DNA of 64,000 bases from Areca catechu (Eukaryota; Streptophyta; Magnoliopsida; Arecales; Arecaceae). This document shows, one piece after another, positions 9,816-19,618 of the stretch; position 1 is the stretch's first letter; the number at the start of each line of letters is the position of its first letter. A program made the position numbers and the translations under genes. Under the pieces are notes generated by a model that saw nothing but the letters and a program-made list of their open reading frames with translations, had not been told where the DNA came from and made no database searches. Location of the stretch: positions 4,643,731-4,707,730 of the forward strand of contig CM038039.1 in the NCBI GenBank assembly GCA_021397845.1, written 5' to 3'.

Positions 9816-11353
9816 ATTATCTTCCAAGCAAGGTATGATATGTCAAAATACTTTCTCGATGGATTGCACCTCCTACCATTGTCATTAGGAAGGTCGTAGT
9901 TTGATGGGCAATAGTTTGTTATATATTATTATATTAATAATATATTATTATAATAATTATTGTATTATTATAAAATAAATTATTATATATAACCTAACAT
10001 ATATATATAATACAATACATAATATTATAGTAAAATAAAATATATTATTTATATTAAATTATATATAATATAATATAAATTATAATGTATATAATAGATA
10101 TATTTATATAATAAAGATTATTATGAGAAATATGGATAGATTTTAGTAACTTAACATACATAAAAAAAGTAGTTCTTAAAAAAAAAAAAAAACTTGGATG
10201 ATAAATTTTAGAATCATTTTTTATTTATAAAAAAATATAAATAAATTATATTTTATTTAAATATTATTTTAAAAATATTTTTTTAAATAAATAAATAAAT
10301 TATTTGTCCTCCAAGGGGCTTGGAAGGAGCAAGCAAGTTACCTTGGACAAATTGGTGCCGAAAAGTGACCTTGGACTTTGCTTTGGTGGATGCGGACAAG
10401 TTTCTTTCCGATGCTATTTCAAGAAATTGGAGTCGATGCCGACATGCCGAGAACGTGCAATGAACAATGTGATGAGGCTGCAGGAAGCCTGGCGTTTAGT
10501 TTGCGCATCCTCCGCGTCTCTAATGCGCTTCTTCCCTTCGATGAGGTGAACGTATCAAACATATTTGTTTGAGATTTGATTTTTATTCCTTCACAAGTCA
10601 ATTTAATAAAAATAAAAGCTTAGTTATGGAAGTGTTAGTTTATCAAACTAGCAAAGTTCTTGATAATTAGATTAAATGGTCTGAATTGAACTCACCTAAA
10701 GATGTAAGGTTATTTATATATATTTTTGTAATTCCCATTGTGGATGTGGTCTCTCCGGTCAGTGACTGTCTAAACTTTTAAGAACTATGTTGGACTACAA
10801 TTAATTTGGTTGCCTCTATAAATTTAATTGCTGTGAAATTTAGAGATACACAAAATCTTGCTTGAGGTATCCGTAGAAGTTATTATCGAGTGTTGTGACA
10901 GATTCTGATTTGAAATTAGAGAAATGGTTGATTAATGCAAATCATTGCTAAAAAGATCTACAAAACAAAGTCGCAGGTCGGGATTAGTTCTGACAAGAAT
11001 TCTACGATCAAATTAGATATATAAAATAAAAAAAATAAATATTTTTTTAATTAAATTTTTATTTATTTGATTTTTTGTTCTTACCTACGCATTCAATTTT
11101 TTTTTTTAAATTTTATTTACAAGGAATGAATGATTTATGTATATTTAAGTTACAAGGATGAATCAATAAGATTCAAGTTGAATTTAAAGCAAATCATGAA
11201 GTATGAAAGCACGTTCAGCATAAAAATCGACTGCTTCCAACATGGTATTGGTGTCCTTATCAGGGATCCAAGGCTTCAACGGTATCGCATAACACCGAGT
11301 CATGGGGAGGATGCTCCGGTACTTTAAAGTAAGTCGAGAGGTTGCTAATACCA
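9816..11353. other. AT-rich spacer with a short GC-richer island
   Basis: 9,915-10,110 is almost pure A/T. The segment 10,304-10,570 is richer in GC and has a short open frame (MSSKGLGRSKQVTLDKLVP), but I recognise no family and see no other gene signal. The segment 11,190-11,340 is similar. No other feature is supported. Confidence 0.4.
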
Positions 11354-13071
11354 TTAACCGGGTTTTTTTAACCAAAATAATATAAAAAAAAATTATTTCT
11401 CAAAATATGGTCGTTTTGTTTTTATTTATGAATATAGGTGATTTTGATTACATGTCTGGACACGTGGCAGGAACGCCCGTGAGATGGCATGGGAGTGAAA
11501 ATACGTGTTGGACCCGCGAGTTCTGTATAAAATCATGAGTTCAATCAATGATTTTAGCCCGCAAAGAAAAAAAAAAAAAAAAAAAAAGACACGAGTTAAA
11601 TCCACGTCATCTCCAACCGAATGAAAAAAAAATATAAGAAAGAAGGCGTCGACCGAACCCGCGTCTTATTCCAATGGATGCAAAAAAGAAAAAAAAAAAC
11701 CACCGGTGCGACTTCCTAAAATAAAATTCTCAAAACAACCATTTCCCGCTGAATGAAAAAAAAAAAAAAAAACCTCCCGATGCAAAAGAAGCGGCGGCCA
11801 AAAAAAAAAAAAAATCAAACAGTATTTAGATTTAATTCTTAAAATATTAATTAATTTTAATCTAATAAAATCTTAAAAAATAAATAACAAAATTTAAAAT
11901 AATATAATAAAGTATTTAAAATAATAAAATAAAATTAAAATATTTAAAATAACATAATAAATTTATAATATTTAAATATTTAAATATTTAAAACAATATA
12001 CTAAAATTTAAAATATTAAAATATTTAAAATAATAAAATAAAATCCAAAATTAAAGAAAATTAAAAAAATAAAAAAAAGTTACGGGGTACCGGTTCGACT
12101 AGACCGGTGGCCGGACCCTGGCGATTAGACCGGTGACCGTATGGGTGGCGGACCAGTGGTCGGACTGGTGGCCGGACTGGCTGTCGGACCGGTGGTCGGA
12201 TCCTGGCAACTGGATCGACCGTCAAACCGGTGACCGACTGTCAGACCAGTGGCCGAACTGGCAGCTAGGTCGGTTCTAGTCCGATCGCCGATTAGGATCA
12301 GTCCGACCTAGTTGCCAGTTCGACCACTGGTTTGACAGTTGGTCACCGGTTTGACGGTCGATCCGGTCGCCAGGATCCGGCCACCGATCCGTTCGCCGGT
12401 CTGGCCACCGGTCCGGCCACCAAGGTCCGGCCACCTGTCTGACCGCTGGTCCTGCCACCCATATGGTCACCGATCTAGTCGCCAGGATCAGGCCACCGGT
12501 CTAGTCGAACCGGTGCACCGTAACTTTTTTTTTTAATTTTAGATTTTATTATATTATTTTAAATAATTTAAATATTTTAAATTTATTATGTTATTTTAAA
12601 TATTTTTAATTTAATTTTATTATTTTAAATACTTTATTATATTATTTTAAATTTTGTTATTTATTATTTAAGATTTTATTAGATTAAAATTTAATTAATA
12701 TTTTAATAATTAAATCTAAATACTGTTTGATTTATTTATTATATTATATTATTTTATTTTTTTAGGCGCCGCTTTTCCTACAGGGGGAAGGGTTTTTTTT
12801 TTTTTCATTCAAAGGGGGGAGGGGTGTTTTGGGATTTTTATTTTCTGAGAATGCGCGCTTTTTCTTTTAAGCTTTTTGGGTTAAAATCATAATTTTGTAC
12901 AGTACTCGTGAGTCCAATCCATGTTTTTACTTCTAGGCCATTTTATGGGCATCCCTGTCATGTGTCCAGACACGTGACCAAAATCATCTATATCCATAAA
13001 TAAAAATGAAATGATCAAATTTTGAAAAATAATTTATTTTTTATATTATTTTGGTTAAAAACTTTCATTAA
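11354..13071. repeat. 1.7-kb inverted-repeat (foldback-like) element
   Basis: The two halves are reverse complements across a centre near 12,285. Outer landmarks: left TTTTTAACCAAAATAATAT at about 11,364 pairs with ATATTATTTTGGTTAAAAA at about 13,044; left GTCTGGACACGTGGCAGG (11,454) pairs with the complement of TCATGTGTCCAGACACGTG (12,958). The left arm (~930 bp) is longer than the right (~790 bp) because of extra A-rich segments. Both ends carry TTAA. No transposase is encoded. It may be a non-autonomous DNA transposon with very long inverted repeats, or a segmental inverted duplication. A transcript would form a long hairpin. Confidence 0.8.
12084..12520. repeat. GC-rich palindromic core of CCGGT/GGCCGGAC repeats
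   Basis: The left half repeats variants of GACCGGTGGCCGGAC; after about 12,285 the complement GTCCGGCCACCGGTC dominates. It is a sharp GC-rich island flanked on both sides by nearly pure A/T. It forms the loop-proximal part of the large inverted repeat. Confidence 0.8.
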
Positions 13072-13225
13072 CACGTTCATGCGTCATTTTTGTCTATTGG
13101 ATTGGATGGGCACGTGATCAAGATCGCTTATATCCGTAAATAAAAATGAAACATATTTTGGAAAATAATTTTTTTTTTTATATCACCCCTCCCATTAACC
13201 CGTTCATGAGTCCCTTTTGCCCATT
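12950..13225. repeat. About 130-bp direct duplication at the right edge of the inverted repeat
   Basis: CACGTGACCAAAATCATCTA ... CATTAACACGTTCATG at 12,972-13,081 is repeated, diverged, as CACGTGATCAAGATCGCTTA ... CATTAACCCGTTCATG at 13,110-13,209. The match continues past the inverted-repeat border, so the duplication includes flanking sequence. Confidence 0.65.
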
Positions 13226-13508
13226 GGATCGTCCTCTGCACAACTCTCGAAGCACCAGAGTCTGTCAATTGCAGCGGTGGATTCGCTCCAAGAAGGTGAA
13301 CCCTACTTTCGCGCGAAAGATACAACCCCGTCCTACGAGGGATTATATGTAACCGGGCCCGTAAAAAATTTCCTCGGTTCGAAGTACGAACCTTATCATA
13401 TTCTTTCCCGAAAATATTAAAGACAAGGATAACTCGGCGTCGATGGCAGCTGCCCGCAGAAGAGGTGCCATTGGAACGACCGTTGGAGCCAAAACGGTAA
13501 AACCCTAG
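13226..13508 (+). promoter_or_regulatory. Candidate promoter and 5' leader of a host gene
   Basis: After the transposon junk, base composition becomes balanced. GGGCCC (about 13,356) resembles the site II element of housekeeping plant promoters, and AAACCCTA (about 13,499) is the telo-box often found near starts of growth-related plant genes. The telo-box lies inside the first intron of the exon model given below. No clear TATA box was seen. Confidence 0.4.
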
Positions 13509-14300
13509 ATGGCGTCCACTCCCGTTCCTCCACTACCGCCATCGCTGCCAGCGGTTGCTATCTCCTCTCCGTCTTGGCAACCTCCCGGGTCGCCTTCTCA
13601 GCCGGGCGACCTCCAAAGTTCGCCCTCTCAGCCGCACCCCCACAAGCCACAAGGATAAGGTCTCTTTCTCTCTGTTTTTTTTCTTGGTTATTCTGCTTGT
13701 TGGATTGATCCAAAAGTTTGAGGGGGCCTCATCTCCTCGCACGAAGCCACAAGAATAAGGTCTCTTTTTCTCTGTTTTTTTTCTTGGTTATTCTGCATGT
13801 TGGGTTGATCCAAGGGTTGTTGGGCACGATTCCTTAGAGATCGGCAAAATTGGAAAAGGATTGCTTTATTTGTAATTTTAGATGCTTGGGTTCTAAGATA
13901 TTAGGTTTTTTTCTCCTTCTTTTTTAAAACTTTAGCTAGCCAGGGTTATGCTCAACCTAAGGTCGTATCGGAGGTAAGTCTTTGGAATTATAAACTCTTG
14001 ATTGTGGGTATCTTGATTTCATGTCTTGTAACGCTGAGCATTCCCTAGATTATAATGTGCACGATCCGCCTACTTTTCTTGCCTTTTTTTGTTGTATTTC
14101 TTATTAGATACTTCATATAACGCCATAATAGTTGTCCTCCAACGGATGCAATTTTTGGAACTTTTTTATGGAAAATCGTGATTTGATTTAAGTGCGAACC
14201 AAGGATTAATGTAGGGGAAAATAGATTTGGCCGGTACAATAGGTTAATGTAACCTCATTGCAGGATCCTTTACATGGAAACTTTCGCTATGCACCATCAG
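13443..14300 (+). CDS. Candidate 5' exons of an unidentified host gene
   Basis: Exon 1 would be 13,443-13,496 (starting ATGGCAGCTGCCCGC; peptide MAAARRRGAIGTTVGAKT) before a GTAAAA donor. Exon 2 is 13,944-13,973 (GYAQPKVVSE), between TAGCCAG and GTAAGTC. Exon 3 is 14,264-14,300 (DPLHGNFRYAPS plus one base), between TTGCAG and GTGTTC. All three join in phase 0 with canonical GT/AG borders, which is hard to get by chance. I do not recognise the protein. Later exons were not found with confidence; the gene may continue through transposon-filled introns (a possible exon is at 41,321) or be a remnant. If exon 1 is not spliced, the same ATG gives a 21-codon ORF whose stop abuts the ATG at 13,509, which starts a Pro-rich 49-codon ORF ending at 13,658. 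Confidence 0.45.
13645..13830 (+). repeat. About 100-bp tandem duplication in the first intron
   Basis: GCCACAAGGATAAGGTCTCT ... TTGATCCAA at 13,646-13,713 recurs at 13,746-13,813 with few changes. It duplicates a possible splice donor (AAG/GTCTCT). Confidence 0.75.
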
Positions 14301-17300
14301 GTGTTCTTTAGGGAATATTGTCTAACATTTGATTGTATGATATCTGCAGATGCTTCTTTAATTATCAGTCATTTTCTACATGATCTTGATCCGTCTTTCA
14401 TGTTGGTTATTTATTTCAAGAAGTGATCTATTATTAGAACTGAAACCTGTAGCATGTTTTTAATTTTTCCAGCAGATATTGATATTGCATAATTGTTTTT
14501 CCTTTGAAGCATGTGGTTAATGGAATTTCCAAGATCCTCTAGTTTTGTTTTAATAATTTGATTTATCTGATTATTTTATATCATTGCCTTTTTTTAAAAA
14601 AAATATGTACGTTATCGATCACTATGTTTGCTTTAGTTTATCTTAAATGTTACCTTACAACTTTGTGGTATCATTTAATGCACCATGCTTATCAGTTATG
14701 GGAAAAGAGAAGATGTTGAAAACAATGAAAAAAGCATAAGACATATCGAATATATCTAAAGACATGAATTATATTATGCTTTATACATTTTACTTGTCAC
14801 ATATTCCGAGGAAACAAGGGTTGGATCTTAAGTAAGGAAAACTTTAATTTTAAAAAAGAAGCTTTCAGTAAGGTTACCTTTTGTAAATTTTTGATCTCAT
14901 TTTGCAAGATCGATGACTAAATAAGAATGGTTGCAATCTTATAATCTGATGATGTGTTCCTTATCTCGTGTAATGCACATAAGTCATGCAATTTTTTCCT
15001 TGCTTTTTGTTATCCATTTCTGTATATTTGGTTTTTTTATTAGTTTCTTTATGTTTTATATTGCTCCATAAACTGGTTTTTTATTTTTCGTTTTATATAT
15101 TTATTTGGATTTTTCTTTTTGGAAAAGTAGTGTTATATGGTTCCCCTTTGTCACAATTTCCTTGAGCCATGCAGCAAAGAGAGTTGGGTTGATTTTTGAG
15201 GGTTTGTTCAAATAAAAGTGTGCCATATCTAGCACCATGGTGGCAGGGGAAACTTTGTGTGAAAATTGTGCCCTGTAGCATTTTGTTCTGTTATTTGTTT
15301 TCTTTTGATTCTATTTCACGTCCTCCATTATTATCCTTCCATGAATTTAGCTTTGTTTTTTTTTTTGTTTTTAGTACATTTTCCTTTGGTTTTCCTATAT
15401 ATTGATTTCTTTATTATTTTTAATTTTTTAGTTCTGTTATGTAGTGCTATATGTGTGAATTATACTTCTATATACTTAAATGTTTGTTTGAGTTTCATTT
15501 TATTTTGTTAATTTTTTTTGAAAGAGAATGCTTTGGATTTTGCTCCATCATAGAAAAAGTTCCTTGTGCAACATGATAGATGCGAATTGATGCACAGGGA
15601 GGCTGGTGCAATTTCTATGGGAGTGGTCAATGCCATGCAGGTGCAATGGAACTTTTTCATGTGATAGTGTGCACCCTTGAGCATCTTTGTTTGAGACTTT
15701 GGATTTGTATTTACTTTCACAAGTTCAGTTTTTTCCCCTGTTTCTACATATCCAGATTTCAGTTTGTTTTAATTTTTTGTTTTTTATTGTGTAATCTGTT
15801 TTTGTAATTCTTCTTTATTATTTCATTTTTTTTTTAATCTTATGAAAGAGTAAAGTTGTGTGATCCTGTGCTCTATCATAGAAAAATTTCCTTATGCTAC
15901 ATGGTAGAGGGGAGTTGATGCGACTTAGGGAGGCTGGTGCAATTTTTGAGGGTTGGTCAAATGATGACATGACATGCCAATGCCATATTGGTGCAATTGA
16001 GTTTTTTATGCGATAAAGTGGCACTATGTAGTATGTCTTAAGACTTTTGGTTTTGTTTCCTTTCTATTCTCCTTTGTTCATATTTTCTATTTATCTTTTT
16101 TTATTATTTTTTTACTTTCACAAGTTTGGTTTTTTTGTTATTTTTCGTTATCTGTTTCTACATATTCACTTATTATTTTTTAAAAAATCTTTGTTAGTTA
16201 GTCACGTGATCTGGTTCCATTACCTTTTTTATTTTTTCCATTTTATCTTATCTTTAAAAACAGTAATGCTGTGCCATCCACTCAATATGACAAAAAGCTC
16301 CTCCTGCCAATCTGCCATGTGGTTGGGGGACTTGGTGTAATTTTCATCTGGATTGGTGTGATCTATGAGTGTGGTCATATTGAAGTCTTCAGTTTATTTC
16401 TGCTTTTCGTGTGATTCATTTTTTGCTTTACAGTTATTCCTATTTATGAGAAGAAAGTCTTGGATCATTATGGTGCTGATGTGCCATCCAGTGTCTAGAC
16501 ATTTGCTTAAGAGTATGCCATAGGAAGCTGTGGATGTTGCAGCAACGCTTGCAATGCTATCTTTTTTCTTTCCGCTGAAGACTTCTAATACAATATTAAC
16601 AATAATTAATAATAAGAAATTATAGTCTTCCATAGTTGATAGAATGGGTGTGTTTCATCGTAGTTGTCAATCTGTTGGTTATTTTTTAATGTGGTCTTAA
16701 ATTGGAATTACTTGTGAAGGGGGAGCCATACACATTCTAAAAGCAATGGAATATGGCATAATTTTAATGCTTTAATGGATCAAAACTAGTATCAGGCTTG
16801 CATGCATATGCATGCTGGCATACTGGTGGCTATGATTAAATTAAGGTTATCGTGGTCCTGTTGATGGTTTGGATGTGCATTTGGTATGATCACTCCTTCA
16901 AAAGATGTAAAATATAACTCAATAAAAAAAATGGAATCTTTATTGGTTTCCTACATACCAAGGGAGGTGCAGAGATGGTTGCTGGTACAACCCCAATTTT
17001 TGGTTTTGTAATATAGAAATTCTCAATGCTTTTGTAATGATACCTCTGCTTGTTATTTGAGTGTGGTTTTGCCAGTTTGATGCTCCCGTCATTTGATCTT
17101 GGTTGCAGAGCTGGGACACTCTTTTCCCACTTCTGGCAGCATTTTTTTGTGCATGCTTGTGATTTCTTACCTAAATAATTTGCATTTGTTATGGCCTGAA
17201 CTTTTGGCAACATTGGCTATAGACACTTGGTCCTTTTACTGCCATTGGAGCCTTGGAGGGTTCTATCAGCAGGTTAAATTGGCAGACTAGATTTTGCCTT

Positions 17301-17934
17301 CGCCATTGCTTTATTTTGTGTATCTGATGTGTCTGTGATTAGTATATTGGACTTGAATATGTCCATTTGGATAGAACTGAATTTGGACAACTGCAAGCTT
17401 ATAATCTTGCTGACTTGTTACTAAGACTGTAATGTACATAAATTATGTAGGGAATATTTTGATAGGTTGTTGATCTATCTGAATATACTTTCATAACCCT
17501 GGCTCTCACTCTAGGAATAGTGCAAATCTCAATGTATTTAATAGGCCTCCCTCCTACCACCTCATTGACCAGTTGGAATCAAGATCTCTCACTCACTTCC
17601 ATCTCCTTTGGCAGCCTTTGTTTGACTTAAATTCTCTGTGTGACATTGGCCATACCTTTTTCTTTTCTTTTTTTCTGGTGCCTCCTTAAGTTCCACTAAT
17701 CTGTTTTTTAATTTACTAGCTTCAAATCATTTGTCTGGCCATGGATATGGTGGATAAATATGTATGACTTTTGGAGGTTTTCAAGCTCTAGCGTGCCCCC
17801 CCTTGTTTTCTAAATTCTTGTCTTAACTCCATCCCCTTGTTTTGTATCTAATACAGATGTGCCAACCTCCATTGCTATGATTGCAGTGCAAACTCCTTTG
17901 GTTTAAATAACACTCCACATCTAGTCATACATCT
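14301..17934. other. T-rich intron-like stretch without recognisable gene
   Basis: Long T-rich runs, low GC and no coherent protein. Apart from the repeats at 15,100-16,400 nothing was recognised. The many short open frames are scattered on both strands and lack composition bias. Confidence 0.5.
15100..16400. repeat. Decayed tandem repeat, unit about 330-400 bp, four copies
   Basis: Four blocks near 15,120-15,290, 15,530-15,690, 15,850-16,035 and 16,260-16,385 share the order 'CCATCATAGAAAAAGTTCCT-like, then GGGAGGCTGGTGCAATTT-like, then a CCAATGCCAT-like block'. T-rich spacers separate them. Copies 2 and 3 are most alike; 1 and 4 are strongly decayed. Confidence 0.55.
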
Positions 17935-18475
17935 TTTATAGATAAATTCTGGACCTATTTGTTTAAACTAATGGGTTCTGAATTAAAGTTTTCAACAGCA
18001 AACCATCTTCAAATGGATGGACAGGCAGAGAGGATTAATGCACTTTTGGAGGAGTACTTGAGGCATTATGTGATTGCAAGTCAGAAGAATTGGTTAGAAT
18101 TGTTGAATGTGGCATAGTTTTGCTACAATTTGCACAAGTCTTCACCTACAAGGTTGAGTTCAATTGAGTTATGCATGGGATTTCAGTCTCTTACGCCACT
18201 TGAAGTAGCCCAGCAGAAGGACCAAGGGTTATGTCCTGCTGCTTATCGCTTTGCTAGGGATAAAATTGAGCTGATTGAAGGAGCAATGGTCAGTTTGGCA
18301 AAGGCAGCAAGGCGAATGAAGAAGTATGCTGACAAGGATCGACGTTCCTTAGAATTTAGCATAGGGGATAAAATTTTATTGAAGCTAACTCCACAGATAT
18401 AGAAAAAAGTTACAGATCGCATATATCATCGAGCCTTATACAGTGATATGATGGTCCATTTGTGGTAACAAAACG
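17935..18475 (+). pseudogene. Integrase C-terminal segment of a chromovirus-type Gypsy element, displaced
   Basis: Readable parts are GSELKFSTANHLQMDGQAER (core, after the second Asp), EEYLRHYVIASQKNWLELL, then LTPLEVAQQKDQGLCPAAYR and FSIGDKILLKLTPQI. This is the downstream half of a Gypsy integrase up to the start of its C-terminal domain. It begins where the integrase at 25,320-25,715 stops, but lies upstream of the PBS. It ends in the middle of the C-terminal domain at a junction within the bases GACAATGTGGCA, where the next segment starts. Several stops are present. Confidence 0.8.
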
Positions 18476-18855
18476 TGTGGACAATGTGGCAAACATTTAT
18501 TTCAAGACACAAAAGAAGCTCACTCCTAAGTAGGCTCGTTGGCAAGAATTTTTGACAGAATTTGATTTTGTATGGGTGCACAAACCTGGGAGGCAGAATC
18601 AGGTTGCAGATGCTTTAAGCAGAAAAGAAGTGGAGGGCTATGTGGCTTCATTGACAGCAATACACAACTTTTCTAGAACGGGTAAAGCAGCATGCAAATT
18701 TTGATTTGGTTTACACTCAGTTGAGGTAGCAAGTGTTGGATGGTTTGGTTCGACGATATTGGGTTGAAGGTAATCTACTTTATGTAAAGGGAGGCAGGTT
18801 GTATGTTCCTAGTGGTGGGGGACTTAAACAAGAGCTGTTGAAGGAGACTCATAAT
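18476..18855 (+). pseudogene. RNase H end and start of integrase, displaced segment
   Basis: It reads ANIYFKTQKKLTPK, RWQEFLTEFDFVWVHKPGRQ and NQVADALSRKEVEGYVASL, the end of a Gypsy RNase H. It then continues to GGGLKQELLKETH, the beginning of the integrase zinc domain. Exactly this portion is missing from the main element between 25,255 and 25,325. It is fused on the left to an integrase fragment and on the right to the PBS. Confidence 0.8.
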
Positions 18856-18861
18856 CCATAA

Positions 18862-18873
18862 TGGTATCAGAGC
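18862..18873 (+). promoter_or_regulatory. Primer binding site (initiator tRNA-Met type)
   Basis: TGGTATCAGAGC is the classic plant retrotransposon PBS complementary to the 3' end of initiator tRNA-Met. The LTR expected immediately to the left is absent; integrase sequence is there instead. Confidence 0.85.
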
Positions 18874-19618
18874 GGTGTTCTAAGGCCTGGTTGCAGATTT
18901 TGTGCCAAAGATGACTCTTGTAGAAGCTAAAGAAAGAATCCGTAGGCTGGAAGAACTTGTTGGCGACCCACCAGAGCATACTCAGAGATTTGGTCAGAGA
19001 TATAGAGATCAGGTTTGGAAATGTGAGGATGGAAAGTTCTGAAGCAATTGATGGCCAAAGGGAGAGACTCAGGACCATAGAAGCTGAAATTGGATTGCTG
19101 AAACGAGTAGTTGTTTAGCCTCATGAAGAAGGGCCTATTTCGAAGATAAAAGTGCCTGAACCTAAGTAATTCAATGGCAGTCGGAATGCCAAGAAATTGA
19201 AGAATTTCCTTTTGGATATGGAGCAGTATTTTCGAACTGCAAGGATACTTGAGACTGAGCAGGTTTCCATTACCGGCATGTACTTGAGTGGTGATGCTAA
19301 GTTGTGGTGGCGAACTAGGATGGAGGATGATCTTAATGCCAATCGGCTAGGCATTACCACATGGGAGTCCTTGAAGGAGCTGAAGGATTAGTTTCTGTCT
19401 TGTAACACATCTTGGATGGCAAGGGATTCTCTTAAAAGGTTGAAGCAAACTGGTTCAATTAGGGAGTATGCGAAGGAATTTAGTTCATCGATGTTGGACA
19501 TCAAGAACATGTCTGAGGAAGACAAGTTGTTTAACTTTCTGTCAGGTCTGCAAACATGGGCACAAGCTGACTTAAGGAGGCAGGGTGTGAAGGACATACC
19601 TATTGCTATGGTTGTTGC

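Noticed and set aside
10304..10549. 81-codon ORF as a gene
   Set aside because: GC-richer than its surroundings but short, with equally open overlapping frames, no family and no neighbouring exon signals.
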